Below, piece by piece: positions 8,373-16,928 of a stretch of DNA of 40,172 nt. The DNA is from RQOF01 sp964461135. Its GTDB lineage: Bacteria; Calditrichota; Calditrichia; RBG-13-44-9. The stretch is from the NCBI GenBank assembly GCA_964461135.1, contig CAYWTB010000037.1, forward strand, positions 1 to 40,172, written 5' to 3'. The notes below the pieces were generated by a model. The model searched no databases and was not told the origin of the DNA. It saw only the letters and a list, made by a program, of their open reading frames with translations. Both the position numbers and the translations under genes were made by a program. The number at the start of each line of letters is the position of its first letter. Position 1 is the first letter of the stretch.

Positions 8373-10304
8373 ATGGAAAAACGAGCAAAATTTTCAATCC
8401 TTTATTATCTTTTAATTTTTGTGTTAATCTTTTTTCTGGAATCAATATTCTTTTCGGGCCCATCGGTAAAAGAGATCCCATACTCCCAATTCCGCAATTA
8501 TATTACCCAGGATACAGTGGAAAGTGTCATTATCACAACTAATAAAATATATGGAGTACTGAAAGCCCCGGATTCTACCAAAACAACAAAAAAGGATTCA
8601 ACACCAAAACAAGCTGCTGAGAAACACTCATTTCTGCAAATTTTCAAACACACTCCCTGGCATCTGAATTTAGACAAACTTGAAAAGGCCAAAGAGAAAC
8701 AGCTTGCCCTGCAATTCACCGTCATTCCGCTGGACGATAAAAATTTGATCGAGGATTTGCAGGAAAATGATGTGGAATATCGGGGGAAAATCGAATCTAA
8801 TTGGTTGAAAAACTTTTTTCTTAACTGGATCATACCCTTCGGCCTGCTCATTTTTATCTGGGTATGGGTATTCCGGAAAATGGGCAAAGGTCCCAGCTCC
8901 TTGAATGTCGGGCGAAGTAAGGCAAAAATTTATGAGGTGGATCCATCAAAGAGAATCACATTTAATGATGTCGCCGGGATCGATGAAGCAGTTGAAGAAG
9001 TTATGGAAGTCGTAAATTTCTTGAAACAACCGGGGAAGTATACCAGACTTGGAGCAAAACTACCAAAAGGAATCTTACTGGTTGGCCCACCGGGGACAGG
9101 CAAAACACTTTTAGCCCGGGCCGTGGCAGGTGAAGCCGGTGTTCCATTTTTTAGCATCAGTGGATCCGACTTTGTAGAAATGTTCGTTGGTGTGGGAGCT
9201 GCGCGGGTACGCGATCTTTTTGCTGAAGCTAAAGCCAAAGCTCCTTGTATCATTTTTATTGATGAATTGGATGCTGTGGGTAAAAGCCGCGGAGGTGCTG
9301 TTCCGATGGGTGGAGGGTACGATGAGCGCGAAAATACATTAAATCAACTTCTCACCGAAATGGATGGATTTGACCCGCAAATTGGCATCGTGATGATGGG
9401 AGCAACCAATCGACCGGAAGTGCTGGATTCTGCCTTACTGCGCCCGGGACGGTTCGATCGGCAAATTTTAGTGGATAAACCTGACCTGGTTGGCCGGGAG
9501 CAAATATTTAAAGTTCATACGCGGGGGCTTCAGCTTGGAAAAGATGTTGACCTGCACAAACTCGCGGCTCAGACTCCCGGTTTTGCAGGAGCCGAAATTG
9601 CCAATGTATGTAATGAAGCTGCCCTACTGGCCTCACGCAATGAGCGTGATAAAATTTTGATGGATGATTTCCAGAATGCGTTTGAGCGCATAATTGGCGG
9701 GCTGGAGAAGAAAAACAAGCTAATTAATCCCCGGGAACGCGAAATTGTAGCTTATCATGAGTCCGGTCATGCTATTATCGGTCATCTGACTCCCGGTGCC
9801 GATCCTGTGCAAAAAGTTTCTATTGTTCCCAGAGGGATAGGCGCTCTCGGTTATACCCTGCAAACACCACTTGAGGACCGTTATCTAATGTCCCGTACCG
9901 AACTCCTTGGTAAAATAAAGGGCCTGCTTGGCGGTCGGGCAGCAGAGGATGTGGTTTTCAGTGAAATCTCAACCGGTGCTTCCAACGATCTGGAACGCGT
10001 GAGCAGAATTGCCCGGGACATGATTGTTCAATACGGAATGAGTAAAAAATTACCCAATCTTTCCCTGGTGGACAAAAATCAGAGTTATTTTCTGGGTCAG
10101 GGACCCTACACATCCAGGCGTTCAGAAAAAATTGAACAAATCGTGGATGAAGAAGTCATGGACATTATCCAAAGTTGTTATGCAGAGGACAAAGAGATTC
10201 TGCAAAAGCACCGTAAAAAACTGGAAAAAATGGCTCAAACATTGCTGGAGAAAGAAAAATTGGATGAAAAAGATATTATTGGTATCCTGGGAAAACGGGC
10301 CTGA
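8373..10304 (+). CDS. ftsH: ATP-dependent zinc metalloprotease FtsH
   Basis: This membrane-anchored AAA+ protease degrades misassembled membrane proteins and selected regulators. The 643 residues run: first membrane helix (about 11-27), a periplasmic domain with a Lys/Thr-rich insert (about 65-85), second helix (about 149-165), and the AAA module. That module has Walker A GPPGTGKT (238-245), Walker B IIFIDELDA and the second region of homology ending LLRPGRFDRQ. The M41 protease follows with the zinc motif HESGH (462-466). All catalytic parts are intact. It is followed 22 bases later by the DUF2156 gene, so regulation of membrane composition and protein quality may be linked. Whether it is the only FtsH of the genome cannot be told. 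Confidence 0.97.
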   Translation: MEKRAKFSILYYLLIFVLIFFLESIFFSGPSVKEIPYSQFRNYITQDTVESVIITTNKIYGVLKAPDSTKTTKKDSTPKQAAEKHSFLQIFKHTPWHLNLDKLEKAKEKQLALQFTVIPLDDKNLIEDLQENDVEYRGKIESNWLKNFFLNWIIPFGLLIFIWVWVFRKMGKGPSSLNVGRSKAKIYEVDPSKRITFNDVAGIDEAVEEVMEVVNFLKQPGKYTRLGAKLPKGILLVGPPGTGKTLLARAVAGEAGVPFFSISGSDFVEMFVGVGAARVRDLFAEAKAKAPCIIFIDELDAVGKSRGGAVPMGGGYDERENTLNQLLTEMDGFDPQIGIVMMGATNRPEVLDSALLRPGRFDRQILVDKPDLVGREQIFKVHTRGLQLGKDVDLHKLAAQTPGFAGAEIANVCNEAALLASRNERDKILMDDFQNAFERIIGGLEKKNKLINPREREIVAYHESGHAIIGHLTPGADPVQKVSIVPRGIGALGYTLQTPLEDRYLMSRTELLGKIKGLLGGRAAEDVVFSEISTGASNDLERVSRIARDMIVQYGMSKKLPNLSLVDKNQSYFLGQGPYTSRRSEKIEQIVDEEVMDIIQSCYAEDKEILQKHRKKLEKMAQTLLEKEKLDEKDIIGILGKRA

Positions 10305-10326
10305 TAATAATTAAAAGGAGAAAATT

Positions 10327-11964
10327 ATGAAATCCCGCACAATTTTACTCCGAATTGTTTTCCTGATCACACTCGGCAGCGGTTTGTTAAATATTTATTC
10401 AGTTGTACGACCAATCATGCCACATCGTTTTCAAGTTGCCGAAAATGTATTTTCTCTGCAGTTTATTCATCTTTCCAGATTTCTAACTTTGTTAATTGGA
10501 TTCATCTTGGTGATTTCAGCCATAAATATTTATAAACGTAAAAAAAGAGCCTATTATCTGGTGCTTTCACTCTCCGGTTTCTCCATATTTTTTCATCTGA
10601 TAAAAGGATTAAATTACGAAGAGGCAATGGTTTCTTTATTATTATTTTTAACGCTAATATTGTCCCGTAAATATTTTACAGTAAAAAGCAGTATTCCTAA
10701 TTTAACTTTAGGTTTTTTTCGATTTGCAACTGCTATTGCCCTGGCACTCGCTTATGGGATTGCCGGATTCTGGTTTCTGGAAAGCCGAGAGTTTGGAATC
10801 AACTTTCATATAGGATATGCTATTAAGGAAACTTTTAAATACCTCATTTTGATTGGAGATCCTTCCCTTGTTCCTCATACCAATCATGCCAGATGGTTTT
10901 TGGATTCTCTGTATGTAATGACCATAACCTCTATTGTTTATGCCATTTATGCTCTTTTCCGGCCGGTAATATTCCAGTACAGAACTTTGCCTCACGAAAG
11001 AGAGTTGGCCAAAAAAATTGTGGAGACACATGGCCAATCGGCAATGGACTTCTTCAAATTCTGGCCGGACAAATCTTTCTTTTTTTCGCCTTCTCAGAAT
11101 AGTTTTATTGCTTATCGGGTCGCTAACAATTTTGCTATTGCTCTGGCCGATCCGGTAGGACCTGAACAGGAAATTAAATCGATCCTAGAAGATTTCAGAG
11201 ACTATTGTACTGAAAATGACTGGGGAATCAGTTTTCATCAAACGCTTACGGATTTTTTGCCTATCTATGAATCACTGGGTTTCCGGAAATTAAAGATTGG
11301 GGATGATGCCATTACTGATCTAAATCAATTCTCATTAGAAGACAAAGAGAGAAAAGATTTTCGGCATATCATCCGAAAAATTGAAGAAACCGGGGTATTC
11401 TTTAAACAATATCAACCGCCAATATCTGAGGAATTGCTTTTAAAATTAAAACAGGTTTCTGATGAGTGGTTAAAAATACCCGGCCGACGGGAACGGCAAT
11501 TTACCCTGGGTGTTTTTGAACCGGATTATGTAGCCTCAACTCAAATTTATACCGCTGAAAACAGCAAAAATGAAGTACTGGCTTTTCTGAACCAGATTCC
11601 TTCTTACAAGAAGGGAGAGGCAACAATCGACTTAATGAGGCGCCGAACGGATTCTCCAAATGGTATTATGGATTATCTGTTTGTCAAATTAATCTTGGCC
11701 TTAAAGTCTGAGGGATTCGAAAGGTTTAATCTGGGAATGGCACCCATGTCAGGTTTTCAGGAGGACGAAGAAGCATCCGTGGAAGAAAAGGCAATTCATT
11801 ACTTCTTTCAGCATCTCAATTTTCTTTTCAGTTACCAGGGATTAAAAAAATACAAAGCAAAATTTGCTACCTTTTGGGAACCAAGATATGTTGTGCATCA
11901 AAATCCACTCGATTTACCCAGAATGGTAATGGCACTCAGGGAAATATCGGAGGTTAAATCGTGA
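10327..11964 (+). CDS. DUF2156 / MprF C-terminal-like aminoacyl-phosphatidylglycerol synthase
   Basis: By family, the C-terminal domain transfers an amino acid (usually Lys or Ala) from aminoacyl-tRNA to phosphatidylglycerol, making the membrane less anionic. The 545 residues carry about six membrane helices in 1-216, then a cytosolic double GNAT-like domain. Conserved motifs are ALADPVG (272-278), GRRERQFTLGVF (386-397), IDLMRRR followed by PNGIMDYLF, NLGMAPMSG, and YQGLKKYKAKF before WEPRY near the end. The start is supported by AAAAGGAG just upstream. The large flippase part of canonical MprF is absent here but is encoded separately by the next gene. The specific amino acid is unknown. Confidence 0.87.
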   Translation: MKSRTILLRIVFLITLGSGLLNIYSVVRPIMPHRFQVAENVFSLQFIHLSRFLTLLIGFILVISAINIYKRKKRAYYLVLSLSGFSIFFHLIKGLNYEEAMVSLLLFLTLILSRKYFTVKSSIPNLTLGFFRFATAIALALAYGIAGFWFLESREFGINFHIGYAIKETFKYLILIGDPSLVPHTNHARWFLDSLYVMTITSIVYAIYALFRPVIFQYRTLPHERELAKKIVETHGQSAMDFFKFWPDKSFFFSPSQNSFIAYRVANNFAIALADPVGPEQEIKSILEDFRDYCTENDWGISFHQTLTDFLPIYESLGFRKLKIGDDAITDLNQFSLEDKERKDFRHIIRKIEETGVFFKQYQPPISEELLLKLKQVSDEWLKIPGRRERQFTLGVFEPDYVASTQIYTAENSKNEVLAFLNQIPSYKKGEATIDLMRRRTDSPNGIMDYLFVKLILALKSEGFERFNLGMAPMSGFQEDEEASVEEKAIHYFFQHLNFLFSYQGLKKYKAKFATFWEPRYVVHQNPLDLPRMVMALREISEVKS

Positions 11965-12024
11965 TAAATATCAAAACAGATCTCTATAATATTGAAATGA
12001 TGAAATTTTTCATGGAAAAAATCC

Positions 12025-13068
12025 ATGTTGAATGATAATATCAGTCCCAATCCTAAATTAGTTTTATCAAAGAAAAATACCCATCGAATTGCAAAGCAAA
12101 TTGCAGGTTATGTTTTTGCAATCGCCTGTTTAATCTGGGTTTTTTATAATATTCATGTTGAAAAGCTCCTTCAGCAAATTTCCAATATTAAATTGGGTTG
12201 GATTGTTGCTGCCATATTCTTTGACACGCTCAGTTACTTTAGTCAGGGTTTGCGTTGGCACTACCTTTTACGACCAATTGGAAAAATCTCTGCCTTTAAA
12301 ACCACCCAGGCAATTTATGCGGGTTTGTTTACAAATGAGATCATACCTTTCCGTGCCGGCGAACTGGTGCGAGCCTATCTGATATCCACCTGGCAAAAAA
12401 CGACTTTTTTTTCCATTATTCCATCAATGGTCATCGAACGATTTTTTGATGGGATCTGGTTGGGTATCGGTCTGGGCTTAACTGCTATTTTCATCGATCT
12501 TCCAGGTAATTTATTAAAAGCGGCCGATATCCTTGGTATCTTTATTTTACTGGCCACCGGAATTTTCATCTATCTTATCTTGCGGAGAGAAAAAAATATG
12601 GAAACTGCACCTGACTCCGACAAAAAATTCTGGAAACCGTTAAAAATGATGATTGACTTTATTGGTCAATTTGCAAATGGAATAAAGAAAATTGGGATTT
12701 CCGGCAATTTCTATTATTCGCTTTTTTCTTCTTCATTAATTCTCATTTCTCAGATTTTAGCTTTCTGGATGGTGTTGGTCGCTTACCATATCGACTTATC
12801 CATCTGGCAGGGAGCGGTAGTCCTCCTTATCGTTCACTTTGGTACCTCGCTACCAAATGCCCCCTCCAATATTGGAAGTTATCAATTCTTTTGTGTCCTC
12901 GGTTTGTCAATTTTCGGAATTGGAAAAACCACTGCTGCCGGATTCTCAATGGTCGTCTTTATAATCCTGACCATTCCACTCTGGATTCTTGGGTTTTTTG
13001 CCATTATGAAAACCGGAATGTCATTTAAGGAAATCAGGCTACGAATCAGCAGATTAAGATCCCACTAA
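12025..13068 (+). CDS. MprF-type flippase-domain membrane protein (UPF0104 / lysyl-PG synthase TM region)
   Basis: This 347-residue polytopic protein with about eight membrane helices belongs to the 'lysylphosphatidylglycerol synthase transmembrane region' family (AglD/UPF0104). In MprF this region flips the modified lipid to the outer leaflet. Family marks are the FFDTLSYFSQGLRWHYLL segment in helix 2, the TNEIIPFRAGELVRAYL motif (about 104-120) and SLPNAPSNIGSYQFF (about 275-289). It lies 60 bases after the DUF2156 gene. Together they look like a split MprF in reversed order (synthase first, flippase second). Other members of this family transfer different lipids or lack known function, so the flippase role here is inferred from context. 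Confidence 0.85.
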   Translation: MLNDNISPNPKLVLSKKNTHRIAKQIAGYVFAIACLIWVFYNIHVEKLLQQISNIKLGWIVAAIFFDTLSYFSQGLRWHYLLRPIGKISAFKTTQAIYAGLFTNEIIPFRAGELVRAYLISTWQKTTFFSIIPSMVIERFFDGIWLGIGLGLTAIFIDLPGNLLKAADILGIFILLATGIFIYLILRREKNMETAPDSDKKFWKPLKMMIDFIGQFANGIKKIGISGNFYYSLFSSSLILISQILAFWMVLVAYHIDLSIWQGAVVLLIVHFGTSLPNAPSNIGSYQFFCVLGLSIFGIGKTTAAGFSMVVFIILTIPLWILGFFAIMKTGMSFKEIRLRISRLRSH

Positions 13069-13163
13069 TCCTAATATCCAAATATAAAACCTCCTTTGAA
13101 ATTTCATCATTTCTTCATTTAAGTCCGGTATATTTTCGAAAATCTAAGAAGATTTTAAAATCG

Positions 13164-13755
13164 ATGTCATTACCTGATTTACCATTTGCAAAAAATTCCC
13201 TGGAACCTTATATCAGTGAAAAAACGCTTGAATTTCACCATGATTAGCACCATAATGTCAATGTCCAGAATGCAAACAAACTAATTGCTGATTGTGAATA
13301 CGAGAAAATAAGTGTTGAAGCAATTATTCAGAAAACCGCTAAGGATATTTTCTGAGCAAGCATATTTAATAATGACAGGCATGGAATCATACTTTTTACT
13401 GGCATTGCATGAAGCCAAATGGTGGAGGATAGCCATCTAGGTTATCGACAGGAAAATTGAGCAGGATTTCGGCAACTATGGAAAGTTTGTGGAAGAATTA
13501 AAATCCGCCGGCTTCACACAGTTTGGAAATGGCTGGGCCTGGCTGGTAATAGACAAAGTTCGATTAGAAGTTATGGAAACAACCAATGCTGATTCGTTCA
13601 TTGCCCGGGGTGTTAAACCTCTTCTTACAATTGATGTTTGGGAGTATGCCTATTATCTGGATTATCAGAATCGCAGACCGGATCATATAAATACTTTCGT
13701 CGATAAATTAATCAAATGGGCATTTGCCAATTATTACTCGAGTAAATTAGGATGA
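13164..13755 (+). pseudogene. Fe/Mn superoxide dismutase, decayed
   Basis: The remains of a sodA/sodB gene are spread over all three plus frames. Frame one from ATG 13164 reads the SOD N-terminus (LPDLPFAKNSLEPYISEKT) up to TAG at 13245 inside the first metal-ligand helix; a TGA follows at 13353. The WNHTFYW ligand motif is at 13382-13402 in a second frame. The third frame resumes at about 13453 (IEQDFGNYGKFVEELKSAGF) and runs to the TGA at 13753 through GNGWAWLV and DVWEYAYYLDYQNRR. At least two frameshifts and several stops make full-length product impossible. In addition the last ligand motif DVWEHAYY has Tyr for His. The C-terminal 88 codons remain open from an ATG at 13489. Confidence 0.93.
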
Positions 13756-13760
13756 AAAAC

Positions 13761-13795
13761 TTGAAAGGAGATCCATGATAAAAACTTCGAAGTAG
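13761..13795 (+). other. Strong ribosome-binding site with a six-codon mini-ORF
   Basis: A near-ideal Shine-Dalgarno (AAAGGAG at 13764-13770) lies four bases before ATG 13775, which opens only MIKTSK before TAG at 13793-13795. It precedes the first BON gene by about 65 bases. It may be the stump of a deleted gene or a leader peptide; nothing distinguishes these. Confidence 0.3.
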
Positions 13796-13859
13796 GCATT
13801 ACTAAATGCATATCTAATTAAATAACTAAAAAGAATTTGATCAAAGAAGGAGAATAGAA

Positions 13860-14594
13860 ATGTATCAGCATCATCACCACGTTAAAAGCGATAATAAGTT
13901 TATTTTCGCTGTTATTTTACTTTTGGTTCCTTTCCTGCTTTCTGCCCAGATCTCATCAGGGAAATTGGTCACCAAAGTGAAGGATGCTATTTCAAAGTAC
14001 TATACCCAGGAATTTAATATTTCCGCTGACAACAACGGAAAGATCAAAATTGAAGGAGAGGTTAATTCACTCTATGATAAATTAAGGATCCATGAAATTG
14101 TCTCACAGGTTCCAGGTGTGAAATATATTGAAGACAATATTGTCGTTGATACGGAAACCTTACCGGCTAATGTGATTCTGCAAAATATTGAGGGTGAGTT
14201 AAAGCTCGTATCCTCCATCGAGGAACCGGATCGCATTAAAGTGAAAGTAGATAACGGGGTTGTTTTTTTATCGGGTGAGGTCAGCTACTACCGGGAAAAA
14301 CAAATGGCCGAGACCGTGTCCTCCTGGCAGCAGGGCGTTAAAGGAATTGTTAATGAAATAACAGTGCTGCCTCAGGACGAAGCCATAAGCGACAACAATC
14401 TAAAAACGGTTATTGATGAGATAATCAAAAATCGTTTTGCTCTGGATACCGGTATAACCTTCACGGTCAATAATGGGGTTGTAACACTTAACGGCACTTC
14501 AATTAGTATGTGGGATAAAACTGAGCTGGGAAAAGAAATCTCAAAGATTATTGGCGTTAAAAATGTCGTCAATAATCTGGAAGTAAAAATGTAG
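13860..14594 (+). CDS. Exported protein with three BON domains
   Basis: BON domains are about 60-residue alpha/beta modules in periplasmic or membrane-associated stress proteins (OsmY family) thought to contact phospholipid or peptidoglycan. This 244-residue protein has a signal segment (about 14-30, ending LLSAQ) and three BON repeats at about 35-98, 100-168 and 176-244. Each has the core VxxGxVxLxGxV strand pair and a terminal GV..V.N.I/L motif (PGVKYIEDNIVV, QGVKGIVNEITV, IGVKNVVNNLEV). The N-terminus MYQHHHH holds an unusual natural run of four histidines. The start is fixed by AGAAGGAG 7-8 bases upstream. It pairs with the next gene, a second triple-BON protein. Confidence 0.88.
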   Translation: MYQHHHHVKSDNKFIFAVILLLVPFLLSAQISSGKLVTKVKDAISKYYTQEFNISADNNGKIKIEGEVNSLYDKLRIHEIVSQVPGVKYIEDNIVVDTETLPANVILQNIEGELKLVSSIEEPDRIKVKVDNGVVFLSGEVSYYREKQMAETVSSWQQGVKGIVNEITVLPQDEAISDNNLKTVIDEIIKNRFALDTGITFTVNNGVVTLNGTSISMWDKTELGKEISKIIGVKNVVNNLEVKM

Positions 14595-14669
14595 GTTTGT
14601 GATTTATTTAGATAAAAAGAATTCTGATAAATAATTAATATGAACTCTTAAAAGCGAGAGGAAAAAATC

Positions 14670-15443
14670 ATGAAGTTAATATCAAGGCATTATCTCATCG
14701 TCTTACTCATGTTCTCAATTCTTGTGGGAATAGGAAGCAAGTCCGTGTTTGCGGTTGGTCCCCAAAACGATCAGGCAACCAACGATATGTTGACAACTTA
14801 TGTCAAATATAGGCTAATGAAAGATAAGCTGTTGATCAATAACAATATTCAGGTTACCGTATCGGATGGCGTCATTAAACTGCAGGGTACCGTTCCAACA
14901 ATTGCGGCAAAGAATAAGGCTGAAAAAGATGCCCGTAAAGTTGAAGAAAACTACAATATCGTCAATGAGCTGTCTATTGCCAAAACTAACATGACTGATA
15001 AAGAGATTGCCGATAAAGTAGTTCAGCAAATACATAATCACGTTTTTTACAGCATCTTTGACTGGGTGACTGTGGAGGCCAGCAATGGCGTCGTTACCCT
15101 TAATGGTTGGGTTCACCTCCCCTGGGGTGACCAGCAATTTGTTAATGAAGCCGAAAAAGTACCCGGCGTATTGGAAGTTAATAATAACATAAAGCATGCA
15201 CTGGGCTCTGATGAACTCCGGTTCAGAGCTGCCCGCCTTATCTATAACGATCCAAGGTTTGAGTACTATGCTTACGACCAGGATCCACCAATTCACATTA
15301 TTGTTACCGGTTCACAGGTTATACTGGAAGGCCAGGTTCGGACTGCTTCAGATAAAAGCTGGGCGCAATCTTTACTTCTTTTTAGTGCGGATGTGGGCAT
15401 GATCCAAAACGATCTGGTGGTTAATCCAAAACTGTCCTATTGA
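14670..15443 (+). CDS. Exported protein with three BON domains
   Basis: Second BON protein of the pair (257 residues), with a signal peptide (about 1-28, ending SVFA). BON modules lie at about 38-108 (VTVSDGVIKLQGTV), 109-180 (VEASNGVVTLNGWV, ending PGVLEVNNNIK) and 182-254 (VTGSQVILEGQV). It is likely periplasmic and stress-related like OsmY. The third module is divergent: it lacks the usual Gly in its terminal motif and holds the sequence YYAYDQDPP. It lies 75 bases after the first BON gene with AGCGAGAGG upstream of the start, and is followed 16 bases after its stop by a very strong terminator, so the two BON genes make one unit. Confidence 0.88.
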   Translation: MKLISRHYLIVLLMFSILVGIGSKSVFAVGPQNDQATNDMLTTYVKYRLMKDKLLINNNIQVTVSDGVIKLQGTVPTIAAKNKAEKDARKVEENYNIVNELSIAKTNMTDKEIADKVVQQIHNHVFYSIFDWVTVEASNGVVTLNGWVHLPWGDQQFVNEAEKVPGVLEVNNNIKHALGSDELRFRAARLIYNDPRFEYYAYDQDPPIHIIVTGSQVILEGQVRTASDKSWAQSLLLFSADVGMIQNDLVVNPKLSY

Positions 15444-15459
15444 TTTTGAAAAATGTCTC

Positions 15460-15501
15460 AGGAGTGGAATTTATCTTAAAAATTCCACTCCTTTCCTTTT
15501 T
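15460..15501 (+). terminator. Rho-independent terminator after the BON gene pair
   Basis: A perfect 12-bp stem (AGGAGTGGAATT at 15460-15471, AATTCCACTCCT at 15481-15492) with a nine-base loop is followed by TTCCTTTTT. It separates the BON unit from the cytochrome unit. Confidence 0.93.
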
Positions 15502-15544
15502 GAGTAAGCACCAGATAAGTACTTATTAACAGAAGGAGTAAAAT

Positions 15545-16885
15545 ATGAAAATTATCTTCGACAAATTATTTTGGGGGAGTAGCTGTATTGGGGTGTTTCT
15601 ATTCTCGGTATTTAACCTGGCAGAAGCAGTTCCCAGTTTTGCCAGACAGACAAATCTAGCTTGTAATGCCTGTCATACCATGTTCCCGGAGTTAAATTCA
15701 TTTGGACGTGACTTTAAACTGAACGGATATTCCCTCACCGGCGCCGAAACAATCGAAACCAAAGAAAATGACAAGGAAACCGATTTAAAAATACTTAAGT
15801 CATTTCCACTCTCTGCCATGCTTCAGGTATCACATAATGATATTGCAAAAGAGCAACCGGGTACAGGTAATACTGTAATTGAATTCCCTCAACAATTGAG
15901 TTTTTTCTTCGCGGAAGAAATCACGCCTCATATCGGCAGTTTTATTCAAATTACCTATGATGATCAGGGTGCTACCTTTGGTTGGGACAATACCGATATC
16001 CGGTACGCCAATCAGACAAGATTGGCATCGAAAAGCCTAAATTACGGCCTCACTCTTAACAATAATCCAACTGTACAGGATTTATGGAATAGTACCCCGG
16101 CCTGGGGATTCCCATATGCATCTTCTTCTGCTGTACCAGGTCCTTCAGCCGCAACGATTATTGACGGAGGATTGGCCCAGGAAGTAGCTGGACTGGGCGT
16201 CTATGGCTTATGGAATAATTTATTGTTCGGAGAGGCGACTGTTTACAGATCCGTCCCCCAGGGAGGGCCAATTCCACCGGATAGTACTTCCATTGGAACA
16301 ATAAATGGCGTATCTCCCTATTGGCGGGTAGCTTTGCAGCATCAGTGGGCGGGAAAATATATTGAATTAGGAACCTATGGATTAATTACCGAGCTATACC
16401 CTGTTGGAATTGTGGGGAAAACTGATCAGTATCAGGATATTGCAGTGGATATGCAATACGAGCAAACGATCGGTAAAGGTGTATTTACGGCACATGCTAC
16501 CTGGATCAATGAAAAGCAAAAGTTAAATGCGACATATCTGGCCGGAGGTTCAGCTAACAAAACAAATAATTTGAATACGTTTCGGGCAGATGGGAATTAT
16601 TATCTCCGGCAAAGATACGGACTCTCACTGGGATATTTTTCTACTGCGGGTGATGCTGACATGCTAATCTACAGTCCAGGGAGTGTATACGGAAGCCGAA
16701 CCGGAAAACCCGATAGTGACGGATTGGTTGGGGAATTACAGTTTTTACCGTGGTTGAACACAAAATTAGCTATTCAATATGTATGGTACAACAAATTTAA
16801 CGGATCTAAAAATAATTATGATGGTGCAGGCAGGAATTCCTCTGATAATAATACCCTATATTTATTGACCTGGCTTGTATTTTAA
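15545..16885 (+). CDS. Cyc2-like fused monoheme cytochrome-porin
   Basis: An outer-membrane protein of 446 residues with one c-type heme. The signal peptide ends about residue 28 (NLAEA). The mature N-terminus starts VPSFARQTNLACNACHTM with heme Cys40, Cys43, His44, then FPELNSFGRDFKLNGY. The rest is a predicted beta-barrel (alternating strands, many Tyr/Trp/Gly) ending in LLTWLVF, with the terminal Phe expected for BAM-inserted porins. This architecture (CxxCH at the N-terminus of a 400-450-residue barrel) is that of Cyc2, the iron-oxidising cytochrome-porin; many relatives are untested. A monoheme cytochrome c follows directly, a candidate periplasmic partner. Start supported by AGAAGGAG. 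Electron source, direction and function are inferred. Confidence 0.8.
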   Translation: MKIIFDKLFWGSSCIGVFLFSVFNLAEAVPSFARQTNLACNACHTMFPELNSFGRDFKLNGYSLTGAETIETKENDKETDLKILKSFPLSAMLQVSHNDIAKEQPGTGNTVIEFPQQLSFFFAEEITPHIGSFIQITYDDQGATFGWDNTDIRYANQTRLASKSLNYGLTLNNNPTVQDLWNSTPAWGFPYASSSAVPGPSAATIIDGGLAQEVAGLGVYGLWNNLLFGEATVYRSVPQGGPIPPDSTSIGTINGVSPYWRVALQHQWAGKYIELGTYGLITELYPVGIVGKTDQYQDIAVDMQYEQTIGKGVFTAHATWINEKQKLNATYLAGGSANKTNNLNTFRADGNYYLRQRYGLSLGYFSTAGDADMLIYSPGSVYGSRTGKPDSDGLVGELQFLPWLNTKLAIQYVWYNKFNGSKNNYDGAGRNSSDNNTLYLLTWLVF

Positions 16886-16928
16886 ACAAAATAATATCAG
16901 TCATACAAAAAATAAGGTGGACATCAAA

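Noticed and set aside
13489..13755. Intact 88-residue superoxide dismutase
   Set aside because: It is only the C-terminal part of a broken gene, it lacks the N-terminal metal ligands, and a ligand His is Tyr.
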